From Plantago ovata (Eukaryota > Streptophyta > Magnoliopsida > Lamiales > Plantaginaceae): DNA of 64,000 nucleotides. The notes below the pieces were generated by a model. The model was not told the origin of the DNA. It ran no database searches and saw nothing but the letters and a program-made list of their open reading frames with translations. Both the position numbers and the translations under genes were made by a program. Of this stretch, positions 47,223-57,942 are shown in pieces; the stretch's first letter is position 1; the number at the start of each line of letters is the position of its first letter. The stretch lies in NCBI GenBank assembly GCA_028274465.1, contig CM051455.1, positions 111,412,261-111,476,260 on the forward strand, read 5' to 3'.

Positions 47223-48961
47223 ATGCCACGACCCAGGAGGCCACGATACATGACCCCGCAGTCCCAGAGGGATGATACCGACGGAGAGGACACCAGGCAG
47301 GGCTCCCCTACTGTTTTAGGGACTCCACCTGGGTCGAGCAGGGGATCGACTCCTCATTCCTCCCTCCACGACCCGTGGGCCCACGTTCCAGACGACGGTT
47401 GTCCCTTTCAAAGGCCGGAAGATGGTCTTATGTGGAATGGTCGCCCTGTCCTTTACCCCAATGGAGAGAAGTAAGTATTAGGCATTAACTGATTACGAAC
47501 TTTTAATATATATATACCGAACTAACCTTGTCACTATTGACTTACCTGTTCTTCACAGGTTGTATGGGGAGCACGCTGCTAAAGTACTCAGTTCGATAGT
47601 ACGGAACAGAATGGTCCCACCGCAAGAGGGTGGCAGCCAGTGGCATTGCATCCCGGACCAAATTAAGGGAGAGCTCTTCGAGGAGCTGAGGGTGAGTTAA
47701 TATATGCATGTTTAAATACCATGTTTTTACATTCCGTTCGACCGCTATGCATGCGAGGGTAGGCGGCGCCCTCTTATATGTCGGACCGCATATTTATGTA
47801 TGGGTAGGCGGCACCCATTATATGCTTGACCGCGTTTAGAACTAGAATGGATAGGCGGCATCCATTACGTGTAGACCTGAATAGATGTTGTTTTCCCTTG
47901 TTATATATTTGATACATGTTAGTTCCCCTTGTTATACTTGAATGTTTTTTAAGTATTCACCAACGTATGTGTTTCGATGTTTATTTGTAATTGTGTAGAA
48001 AGAATTCTTCCTTCCGAAAGCATTGCTGATGGATCTCTGGTGGAGCTTCAACTCTCACGGTAGTGCCCTTTACAAGTGCATGGTTCATAGCCTGAAGAAA
48101 ATGTGGAAAGAAAACCGTTCACGTACCGGTGATTGGCCCGGAGATGCAATTTGGGAGGCGTGGAAGGTGTATTGGGCTGACGCGAGAGTCTAGGCGCAGG
48201 CTGACCAGAACACTGAGAACCGGAAGAAGCAGCCGAATGATGGGACACGTACCCTGGTGACACACCGTTTTGGCTCTGAGTCGATCGCTACAGCACATGT
48301 GAGGCAGAAGGTAAGTATATTAACTTTGTGAATTCATCATTCTTATACTTGTTATTTACTTGCATTTCAAACTTTCAAACTAAGTATATGATGCTTTCAT
48401 GTGTCATTCAGTTGAAGGATAAGGAGAGTCTCCTATTCACCCTGTTCTCGAGATCTCAGAAGGCCAAGAACGGACAGTGGTTGTGTAACGAGGCCACAGC
48501 AATTGCGGTAAGTATCAACAATACATGTGTTTATTAAATACTGATGATTTCATAACTAATTAACAACATAACTAACACCTTATACTCTTGATTTATAATT
48601 TCAGACGGCCTACGAGGACAGGATTCGTGATCAGGATCTCACTGTTGAGGAAATGAATGCCATTTTCCTCGAGGTGAATCCTCCAGACGAGAAGGGCCGT
48701 CGCTTGGGACTTGGGAGTGCAGCAGCCGTCCCTGAATTGGACTCGAGGCCGACTCGTCGTTCCCGTGCCAGTACATCTTCATCATCTTCAGCAGCAGCAG
48801 CAGCTTCCGCTCGAGAGCAGGCCCTCTTACTTCAGTTGCATGAGAGGGATGAGGAGGTGAAGAGGTTAGCTGAGGAGCAGGCTGCGCAGAAGGCACAATT
48901 TGCTACTATGTTTGCTGAGCTGTATGCGAAGCTGGGGATGCCTCCACCTCCCTTTCCATGA
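47223..48961 (+). pseudogene. Plant transposase, Ptta/En/Spm family (TnpA-like), five exons
   Basis: Exons 47223-47470, 47559-47691, 47999-48310, 48412-48507 and 48605-48961 all have GT-AG introns. The product starts MPRPRRPRYMTPQSQRDD. It holds a Trp-rich core (LLMDLWWSFNSHGSALYKCM, then WEAWKVYWADARV) and TLVTHRFGSESIA in exon 3. Its last exon has a Ser run and a C-terminal coiled coil (LLLQLHERDEEVKRLAEEQA). Such proteins bind subterminal repeats and bring transposon ends together. One in-frame TAG at 48191-48193 in exon 3, in a context where Gln (CAG) would fit, makes this a pseudogene or a read-through product. Upstream of the ATG lies TTGCAG, so a non-coding first exon is possible. Intron 2 carries the hairpin repeat. 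Confidence 0.8.
47755..47865 (+). repeat. Three-unit covarying hairpin repeat in the CACTA gene intron
   Basis: GAGGG-TAGGCGGCG-CCCTC (47755-47773), ATGGG-TAGGCGGCA-CCCAT (47800-47818) and ATGGA-TAGGCGGCA-TCCAT (47847-47865). The loop is constant while both arms change together. Flanks of about 50 bp to the left and 10 bp to the right also match the copia leader at about 1880-2057. Confidence 0.9.
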
Positions 48962-49224
48962 TACCCCTATCCTTTTCGACTTTATTTACTATTTTCTACA
49001 TGAATACTGTGTACACTATGATATTATTTTGGATTAGTATTGTGTACGTATGATTATTATTATATGTATGGAGGGTTTTGGTACATTTATTATGATTTTT
49101 TTGGATTATTTTTTGGTTTATTTGGTCTATAGAATTTCTGTAACATGTTGCTTAATTAAACAGGTTTCATTTGATTTTGAGTCTCATTATTATATCTAAA
49201 AAATAAAAAAAAATAAAAAAAACT

Positions 49225-49545
49225 TAGCAACTGATGGTCTCATCCGTCGCTATATACAGCGACGGATAAGGCTCATCCGTTGCTAATATTTAGCAACCGA
49301 TGAGACTCATCCGTTGCTAAAAGTCTGGGACTTTTAGCGACGGATAAGTCATCGGTTGCTAAAAGTCAACCTCATTTTCCGTCGCAAATTCGCGACGGAT
49401 TACTCATCGGTCGCTAATTCGCTAGCGACCAACGGTTTAGCGACGACGATTTTATCCGTCGCTAAAAACACCGATCGGTCGCTAGCGAATTTTAGCAACC
49501 GATCGGGGTGGTTTAGCGACGGATTGTTCCGTCGCTAAACTCCAT
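49225..49545. repeat. Right subterminal repeats of the CACTA element
   Basis: Units of GCGACGGAT, CATCCGTTGCTA and CGATCGGTCGC occur in both orientations up to the right terminal repeat. Confidence 0.85.
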
Positions 49546-49561
49546 GTTGCTTGTAGTGACC

Positions 49562-52500
49562 ACTGTCAAAGTGCCAGATTGCATCGTTTGTCTCCGTGGC
49601 TGAAGTCTGCACAATCAAGAGCAAACAAGTTAATTATCCAATATTGGATGTCCATTAACATGTTCAAGAATGCGTCCAGTGGAAACCCAAGGCTTAAGTT
49701 TTTCAACTTTGACTTGTTTTCTACTTGCTGAGGAACTAGGAGGTTTTGAGCTGAAAGACTTTTGATTCGTCCTGATCAAGTCCACTTTCTGATGTGGTTT
49801 CTTGCTCGGTTGACCTTTTGCTGAACATACTTTTCAGTAAGTTCTTTTCTAGCAAGGTTCCTTCTAGCCCTAGCATTGAGAGTCTTTTCAGAACTCTTAG
49901 GCTTGATTTTGTTCATCTCTTTGAAGTATCTTTGCTGACTTTGCTTATACTCGTGAAAAAGTTGACTTTGCTTGGTTTTGAAACCGAGTCCACTTTTCGG
50001 AGAATGCTGAGCTTTTGTATCAGCAACCTTACTTGATTCAGGTTTGTCAGCAAAGGTCTTCTGATTACTTTTAGTAATCTTGCCTTTTGACTTAACAAAT
50101 TGCTTTTCAGCAACTTGTTTGGCGGAATGCTTCACAACATCCTTCTTCTTTTCAGTTTGCTTCACATCAACATGTTTTCCTTTTAAAGTCTTGTTACTTT
50201 GAGTAGCAACAGCGGGCTTTATTGTCGTAGGTACTTGATTGCATGTTTCAGCAACCTTAGATTGACCAAACTGACAGAGTTCTGGTTGACCACTATCAGT
50301 AGCATGTACGAAGGAAATCGGTGATTTGTCTTTACTCAAGATTTCTACGTCATCACCTTCATACGTTGCACCTAAACCTTCTTTCTGAGATGTATCTCTC
50401 AAATAAGAGTTTAGTTCAGTCAGCGTATTACTTGCGTCAGCATAAGATTTGAAATTGATTTTCATCTTTTTCATTTCTTGGATTTCAGCACGTAACTTTA
50501 GAATTGAGGACTGATATTCTTCCAATTCTAATGCCATTTGAGAATTCTTCTCTGTAGCTTCAGCAATCAACTTCTTAAGACGCCTTATTTCAGCATCATT
50601 TTCTTCTGTCTCTTCCTTCAGCAAGACATACTTTGCAGTAGTCTGCTTGGTCAGAGTTTCAGCAATCTGTAGTTTCTCTTGCTGTCTGCTCAGAGTTTTC
50701 TCAAATCTTTCGATTTCTCCTTGAATTTTGTCAAGGTCAATCTCGTCTTCACTTTCTGAGTCTGAGTCAGAGGTAGGGTTGTTTACCTGACCGGCCATGA
50801 GTGATGAATGTGTATTTTACACTTTCATTCGAGTCTTTTTCACCTATTTTAGCTATCCTCTATGTTAATTTAGCTATATTTTAGTACGTTTTATTAGAAT
50901 AGTGTCACGTTTCCCCTTAGATTTTATTTTACAGGTTTTGGTTGAAATTCGGGGATTTCTGGGCAATTATATTGAAGTTGACAAGGAATTGGTGTTCCAG
51001 AAGCCTATTTGGAGTATCTGAAGGTTTCCGGATAGGATTTGGAGTCTAGGGGTCGAATCTGGAGGTTAGAAGGCCACTAGAAGTCAGAAACCGAGTCCGA
51101 AAAGGTGAAGAAATCCAAATCCGCGTCGAAAAACGCGGAATTCTGCGAAAAAGACGGGGGGCGAACCGCCCCAGAGATTATTCGGGGCCTCTATATAGTG
51201 CTCAGTTTTCTCTCCGAAAATCATATCTTTCCAGACCAACTTTCTCACCTCTTTTTATAGTTTTAGGTAGGAACTTCCCGGGGCCTGTCCTGGGAGTTCC
51301 GTAGCTTAGGGGATACTTTTTCATAGCAGTTTGGAGCTCGTAGGACCGCAATCATCCGGAGATTGACAACCTTCGGTAACTTTGTATCTTACAAGTTTTA
51401 TTCTACTTATTTTATATTCTTTCAACATGTTTTCTTCTATGATATCTGTTGATTGCATGCCTATTATGAGTATCTAAACTTATCATTGGTTGTAGTATGT
51501 GAATTCTTAGCGAGGGAAGATAATCATGCTAATGGCTATATCGTGCATTATACTCCGTGTCATTGCTTTATTTCGTTGATCAGTTGTAACCAAAATTCTC
51601 GTATGTTGTATTGATCATTATGCACAATTGGACACTAGTCGACCATCAGACCAATTATCTTCGTAGTGTTGAATAATTACGGAACACATTAGGACAATCG
51701 TGATTGACTAGTCAGACCAGATTATCTTCGTAGTGCTTAATACTTGCAACAGGACACTAGATTGATTCAAAGATCTCTATGCAAGACCGAGGAATTTATG
51801 CATGATTATCGACCCATTATGCTAAGAAGGACCATACTATCACCAATCTCCATTATCTGCTAGAAACCCCTCTGCTATCTGTTTGCTGTTTTTATATTCT
51901 AAATTAGATTTGATAAAGCTAGTTATAGTCCTGAGAGAACGACACTCGAGTCATTCTACTGCTACACTACGGTTTTTGTTGTAGTTTTGGATTGCCTTTG
52001 GCTAAATAAAAAATTTATTTGATTGACCTTGACACGTCCATCAATGAGGCAGAACTCGTAGTTTGACACATCTGGATAAGCTTCCATAGCTATTCCACAA
52101 ACTTCTTTGCCAATCTCCACGTCTAGAGTGGCTTCTTCATCGTCAGTGTCTGAGCTTTCATCCTCACTGTCTTCGGAGCTAGTATCAATGCACAATGCAT
52201 CGATTTTTGCTTGAAGCTTCTTCTTTTCTTCAGCAATAAAAGCTCTTTTGAACTTCTTCTTCTTTTCAGCAGATTTTCCTTTCAGCAAAGGGCAATTAGC
52301 TTTGAAATGTCCAGGCTTGTTGCAATAGAAGCAGAGATCATTTCGAACTACTGGTTCTTCTGATGAAGTTGCTTGCTGAGCTTGCTTGTTCAGCGAGCTA
52401 GTCTCATTCTTGTACTTATGGTAGTTGTTACCAAGATGCTTTTTCAGCTTCTCTTTTGCTTTTCGCCTTTCAAGTTCCTTACTGATGAATTTTTTCATGT

Positions 52501-53296
52501 TTTTGACAACCAAAGAGTTTTCATCAGCAGGCTCCTTATCATTCTTCTTTTCAGAAGATGACGGCTTTGCAACAAGAGCAATGTTTTGCGATTTTTCAGC
52601 AAACACATTTTCTCTTTGCTTTGTCTCATAGTTGACAATAGCAAGATGGGAGAACAACTCTGTTGGTTAAATGACTGGCATTCCTTGATTGTAATAGAAG
52701 TTCTGAGTGTGGATCCATTCTTGATTCAGACTTCTGATGATGGTTTTCACCTTCTCAGAATCTGAGTAAAGATTTCCAACACCCAAAGCTGCCATTTCAC
52801 TAACGAGAGTTGTGAATCTGAAGTCCAAGTCTTCCAGTGACTCGTTTGTACCTTGTTTAAAGTTTTGGAACTTTAATTTCAGTACTTCAAGTTTGTTTTC
52901 CTTGGTTTTGTCAGATCCAGCACAAAGATATTGAACAATTTTCCAAGCTTCCTTAGCAGTTTTAGCACCCCACAGTTTGCACTGTATGGTATCCGGAGTT
53001 GATTGAATGATGATGTTTCTTGCTTGGCCATCAAGACGGAATCTCTTGGCTTCGTCGGAAGTCCATTTCTCTCTTGGTTTTGGCACAACGGTATCAACCG
53101 GTTCGCCTAAGATAGTTTCCTTTCCAGCTTCAGTGGTTTTGTGAGGAAAACTTCTTTCAACCTTAGTGATTTTGATAGGTCCATCATTAATGACAGTGAT
53201 CATCTCATCACTAATGGCCTCAAGATGTAGCATCATGTTGTTTCGCCATTTTTCGTAGTTTTCCAACTTCAGCAAGGGAGCGTCTCCTAAAGACAT
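49562..53296 (-). pseudogene. Element II gag and start of protease (interrupted by a solo LTR)
   Basis: It starts at 53296 (MSLGDAPLLKLENYEKWRNN), about 100 bp after the primer-binding site. It has a UBN2-type domain and a CCHC knuckle (CFYCNKPGHFKANC, about 52340). After the solo LTR (50802-52043) come the coiled coil (FEKTLSRQQEKLQIAETLTK) and the Lys/Gln-rich tail. Broken. Confidence 0.88.
50802..52043 (+). mobile_element. Solo LTR of the Athila/Tat-like family
   Basis: A single 1242-bp LTR, TGATGAATG...CCATCA, is flanked by ATGAG on both sides (50797-50801 and 52044-52048). The uninterrupted target is seen in element I near 37033. It carries a reduced palindrome (GGGGCGAACCGCCCC, about 51159) and a TATA box (CTATATAG, 51191-51198). 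It is the product of LTR-LTR recombination after an insertion opposite in sense to its host. Confidence 0.93.
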
Positions 53297-53394
53297 CCTG
53301 TCAGCAAAGCACTACCAAACTGATCAAGTGAGAGTGATTTACGGAAAGCACCTAAGGGGATCTAGGTTCAGTGCTGAAGGTTAAATAACCTCCA

Positions 53395-53406
53395 GCTCTG
53401 ATACCA
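53395..53406 (-). other. Primer-binding site of element II
   Basis: TGGTATCAGAGC on the minus strand lies two bases from the 5' LTR. Confidence 0.92.
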
Positions 53407-53408
53407 CT

Positions 53409-54989
53409 TGTTGGTCCCTTTAAACAACAAGAAAAGACTAGAGGGGGGGGGGGTGAATAGTATTTTCAAACTTTCGTCGTTTAAAAACTTTCTCAGCAAA
53501 TGCTTATTACTTTTCATTAATGAGTTTGCTGATACTTAACTTTCTCAGCAAGCGCAAGTTACTTTACAATAACTAGGTTTGCTGATACTTAAAATCAGAG
53601 AGCGGAAGTCTTTGATACAATAAGTGCTTTTTCAATAAATGAAGGTTTCAACAAGTGATGTGAGTGACTGTGTACAGATAGATATGATTTGCTGAAAACC
53701 AAGTACAGTAAGTAAATCACACAAACACTTTTATAGTGGTATCTGAGAGTGGCGTAATCTGTCAACTAATCCACTTTGTCCTTTCTAGGACTGAATCCAC
53801 TAAGATAAGTTTGAGGTTCCTTACAACACCTATCTAGAGCGATTCATACAGAAACCAAAGCACACTTGCTTCGTCTCCAACCTAACTAGAGAACGTAACC
53901 TTGTTCTCCACCAAACTTGGTACTCTTAATCAGCAAAACTATGCTCGATTAAGTTCCCCCTGAATATCACGCCTGAAAGGGTGTATTTTCAATGAGAGAG
54001 GTTTGGGATGAGATAACTTAATTATAACTTATTCAGTTACAACAAGTAATCTAAGAAACAAAACTTTGAACACTTTGCAGTAAACAAGTTTGATTGTTTC
54101 TTGTGTCAAGACTTGTTCTTGTTCGAAAGAAAGAAAGAACACTTAACTAATTTCTTAGTCGTGTAAATTCTACTTCTTCACAAGTAGCTTTTTCAAGCTT
54201 TAAGTCTTGGAACGAATCAATAGCAGTAGAGAGTATTGAAGGGTATGTGAGTTTAAGCACAAGTGAGAGTATGATCACGTTGTTGACATACTTCAACTCT
54301 TTGCCGGATGACCTCTATTTATAGTGAAAATAAGGAGCCGTTTGAATTTCAAATTCTAAGGCTTTTGTTCCTTAAAATGTCACTATCTTGCTTTTGTACT
54401 TTCAGCAGCGTCCTTGTTTGTCTTCTAGTCTTCATGTCCTTCGCGTGCAAGCTTTGCATTTAATGCTCTGTTGAATAAAATTCAAACAGTAACATTGGAG
54501 CGCAAATACAAGTACTTTCAGCAAGAGGTCACATATGTTCCATCAGCAAGTGGTCAGTCTCAGTTTCAGCAAGCACAACTTACTTTGTCGTATAGATTTT
54601 CACTTATGCAATGCTGTTGCTGAAGTTTCCACTTTTTGAGCAACATGTGCCTTTGTAGATACCAGTCTTCAGAAATCTTCTAGTCTTCAGTCTTCAAAAA
54701 TCTTTAAGATTCTAAGCGGTTCTAAATGCTTCAATAGTTTGTTTGTAAAAACAAAGTACATCATCAACAAATACTTCAATAGGTTGTATTTTTTTTTTTT
54801 CAGAAAACAAGATACATCATAAGCGGTAAACCCAACCTATCTAGCACCTATTCTATGTCTTCAGCAAACGTTCCTCTTTTACAATGTCCTTAAAATTCTA
54901 AATTTCTATGGACCTTAAGAGTACTAGTTACTAGACTTTCCTTAATTTAGCATGGTTAATTGCTCATCAAAATTACAAGTTTCCTAACA
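53409..54989 (-). repeat. Element II 5' LTR
   Basis: It starts TGTTAGGAAACTTG (minus strand, 54989) and ends GGGACCAACA. The TATA box is at 54315-54324. It holds eleven copies of TTGCTGA/TCAGCAA by eye. Confidence 0.93.
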
Positions 54990-55013
54990 CTTACATCAGC
55001 TGCAACTATATAA

Positions 55014-55360
55014 GAGCACTAGCAATGGTTGACTTATTTGAGATTTATTTGGGGAAGCTCCAAATAAGCTACAATGAAGTCTTTTTAGGGGCTACATAAA
55101 TAAGCCCATGCCCATAGACTGCATTTTTGTACCCCTAAATAAGCCCTCTTTTTATCTATTTAATTTTTTTTAATTTTTTTTTATTTTTCTTTTATTAATT
55201 GTGTGGTGCATGTGAAGTGTATGTGTCACCTGGAGCCCACGGAAAAGCCCCTAGTAAGCCCAAACGATTGTAATTAAAAATAGAAGAGGCTTATTTGGAG
55301 CTTATAATGAAATAATAATGAAATAACCCTAAAGATTGAAGCCAACCATTGCTAGTGCTC
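55014..55360. mobile_element. Tourist-like (PIF/Harbinger) MITE
   Basis: It is 347 bp long with perfect terminal inverted repeats GAGCACTAGCAATGGTTG / CAACCATTGCTAGTGCTC and a TAA target duplication (55011-55013 and 55361-55363), as expected for PIF/Harbinger. No coding capacity. It sits 24 bp outside the element II LTR. Confidence 0.9.
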
Positions 55361-55363
55361 TAA

Positions 55364-55603
55364 TGAATTAGTGTGGCAGTAAGTTGACATCAAATGTCCA
55401 TCTTTAAGTGTGACTGTTAACCAACAGCAGTCAGTCAGTCAAAAGCAAGTAATGTATTGTTCTGCTGCTCTTGGAACGCAAAAAGTTGGACTTAGAATAC
55501 TAGCAACGTTTGGCTACAAACTTGGGGCTTATTGTGGTTTAAGCCCAATAAGCCCCTTCCAGTTTTTTTGGGACTTTTTTTGTGGGTTCCACATGATATA
55601 TAC
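55364..55603. other. Short intergenic segment
   Basis: No gene is recognised. The stretch near 55505-55560 (TTTGGCTACAAACTTGGGGC) resembles MITE termini but no partner end was found. Confidence 0.4.
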
Positions 55604-56827
55604 TGTTGGTCCCTTTAAACAACAAGTTAAGACTAGAGGGGGGTGAAGAGTTTTTTAAAGACTTTTTCGTCGTCTAATAACTTTCTCAGCAAGTGCCATA
55701 TTACTTTTCAGTAATGGGTTTGCTGGTACTTAACTTTCTCAACAAGTACTTGTTACTTTTCAGTGACAATGTTACTGATACTTAATGCAGAGTGCGAAAG
55801 TCTTGTACAATAATTGCTTTAAATCAGAAAGCAAATTTCTGCAAGTAAAAGATAAACAGATCAAAACACAAAGTAACTTGCTGAAAGATAATTGCAGGAA
55901 TGTAAATCACACAAACACTTTTATAGTGGTATCTGAGGGTGGCGTAATCCCTCAACTAATCCACTTAGTCCTTTCTAGGACTGAATCCACTATGATAAGA
56001 TACGAGGTTCCTTACAAATCCTATCACTAATGGTTCTGAGAACCCAAAGCACACCTGCCTTGTTTCCAACATAAACTAGAGAACTGTAACCTTGTTCTCC
56101 ACCAAACTTGGGACATTTTATCAGCAAAACTATGCTTGATTAGTTCCCCCCTGACAAACACGCCTAAAAGGTGGTTTTTATCAGTTAGAGGTTTGGGATG
56201 AGATGACTTGAAAATAACTTTTGAGTTATAACAAGTAATCTAAAGAAACTCAACTTGTAATACTTCACATTAAGCAAGTTTATTGTTTCTGGTGTCAAGA
56301 CTCGTTCTTGTTTAGAGGAAAAAACACTTAACTAATTTCTTAGCTTTTAGTATTCTACTTCTTCACAAGTAGCTTTTGTTTCAAGCTAATTAAGTCTTGG
56401 AACGGATCAATAGGCAGTTTAAGAGTAGAGAAGGATTTGAGTGTTTAAAGCAAAAGTGAGAGTTTGATCACGCTGTTGACACACCCTTCTACTCAGCCTA
56501 AGGACCTCTATTTATAGTGTCTAAAGGTAGCCGTTTGAATTTCAAATTCTAAGGCTTGTATCTTAAGATGTCACTATCACTTGCCAGAACAGTACTATCA
56601 GCAGCGTGCTTCTTTGTCTTCATGTCTACATGTCTTCAGCGTGCTATTGCATTTAATGATCTTTGAAAATTCAAATGTGAACGTTGGAGCCAAAATGCAA
56701 AGTACTTCAGCAAGTAGGTCACAAATGTTATGAGCAAGTGGTCAGTCTCAGTTTCAGCAAACACAACATACTCTGTCATATAGATTTTCACTTATGCAAA
56801 CTGATTTGCTGAGTTTCTCACTTTCGG
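55604..56827 (-). mobile_element. Partial SIRE-like LTR, diverged
   Basis: It begins at the same TGTTGGTCCC end as the other LTRs of elements I and II. It keeps the U5 hairpins and TATA box (56508-56517), but is clearly more diverged. It ends abruptly at the Athila/Tat-like segment, and the rest of the LTR was not found in the window. It is an older relic of the family. Confidence 0.85.
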
Positions 56828-57599
56828 AAGGTTTGGAGATGTCGTTGTAGTGTCATTGTTATTTAATTTCATTGTACTTTCATTGTGCTAGTGCTGGCTA
56901 TCTACAAAAAAAAAAATAAAAAAAAAAATGAAAAAGAAAAAAAAAGAGAAAAATTCCAGAATCTGGAAAAAGAAAAAAAAGAATAAGACCCGAAAAAACA
57001 AAAGAAGGGTCCAAGCAAGCCAAAAAGCAGTTTTATCAAAGTATTGCATTATTTTCAGCTTTTGTAGTAGTTCGTAATCGAGTTGTAAATTCTTCCTTGT
57101 GTTCTCGTGTCGCCTAGTCCAAGACTTGTTCTAGACCACCCTCGTCCTGCCATTCAGGAAGTGGTGAAGAGTGTTTCTTTAAGAGTCGGGTAGAATAGGG
57201 GAGTGTTGTCTTTTAGGGAACCCTCCTTCGTTTGATGAGAGCCAGTATTGGTTCGACCTCTCTTGAGGGAAAGTCTCACTTGGTGAACAGTAGTAAGCCC
57301 TCAGTTTCATAGGCACGGGGCAACCATTTGTGTTTTGACATGCATCATTACGTCGTCATTGACTAGGTCCAGGTAGAGAATGTTACGAGAGACTCTCTCT
57401 GAAAATCTAATGCACTAGGGAGAAATCTGTTCGGATGAAAAGATAGATCACGTAATAGGCTTCGATTTATGCTAAAGAACACTAAATTTGGTGAAGAAAT
57501 GAAGAAGTTATGAGATTTTGAAGGTAAAATCGCGATTTTCAGTTTTTGGGGAGGAGGAATGATGAAGATATGAAGAAAATGAGCTAAAGAGGGGAAATC

Positions 57600-57695
57600 C
57601 GCGTTTTTTAACTACTGGGACTGTGGGGCAATTCGCCCCTGGTGCGGGGCGAGTCGCCCCACACGGGGCGATTCGCCCCCCGCTCCCCGATGTGG
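57600..57695 (-). repeat. Internal GC-rich palindrome array of the Athila/Tat-like element
   Basis: Palindromes with core CGANTCG occur here: GGGGCAATTCGCCCC, GGGGCGAGTCGCCCC and GGGGCGATTCGCCCC. They lie outside any LTR, next to sequence that also occurs at 9126-9330. The layout resembles the LTR promoter array. Confidence 0.75.
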
Positions 57696-57942
57696 GGAGA
57701 CGGTCTTTTTGTCCGAAAACGCGGTTTTTAATCCCCAAAACCAATTTTCTCATAAAACCACTCGAAAAATTTTACTCAAACATAAGCATATACGACACAA
57801 ACATGAACAAATTCGCATACGAGAAGCAAATAGTTCAAGAATGAATGCATGCAATAAAGCGGTAAAGAAAGCGATAAAAACTCCGGGTTGCCTCCCGGAT
57901 AGCGCCATTGTTTAAAGTCTTTGACTCGACTCCTGTCTGTGC

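Larger units (their letters stand above)
45612..49558 (+). mobile_element. CACTA (En/Spm) DNA transposon with a TnpA/Ptta-like gene only
   Basis: The ends CACTACAAG...CTTGTAGTG form a 9-bp terminal inverted repeat with the diagnostic CACTA end. A 3-bp duplication ACC (45609-45611 and 49559-49561) flanks it, and the uninterrupted site is visible in element I near 35803. Subterminal inverted repeats of GCGACGGAT/ATCCGTCGC type fill 45640-46015 and 49225-49545. Inside is one spliced gene of the Ptta/En/Spm family (47223-48961). No TnpD-type DDE transposase is present, so the element depends on another copy. Length 3947 bp. Confidence 0.95.
17830..54989 (-). mobile_element. Element II: SIRE/Maximus-like Ty1/copia element, host of three insertions
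   Basis: It is bounded by LTRs at 17830-19400 (3') and 53409-54989 (5') and flanked by the 5-bp duplication CTTAC (17825-17829 and 54990-54994). On the minus strand the order is LTR, primer-binding site, gag, protease, integrase, reverse transcriptase, RNase H, hairpin spacer, env-like region, polypurine tract, LTR. Without the inserted element I (23619-40050), CACTA element (45612-49558) and solo LTR (50802-52043) it is about 15.5 kb, typical for SIRE/Maximus. The LTRs differ by a few percent by eye, more than those of element I, which agrees with element II being the older host. It is broken, with several breaks. Confidence 0.92.

Noticed and set aside
47755-47865. CRISPR-like array of short repeats
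   Set aside because: Only three units, palindromic with changing arms, inside an intron of a eukaryotic transposon; no spacers or cas genes.
55505-55560. Second MITE beside the Tourist-like one
   Set aside because: One MITE-like end (TTTGGCTACAAACTTGG) but no matching inverted end or target duplication found.
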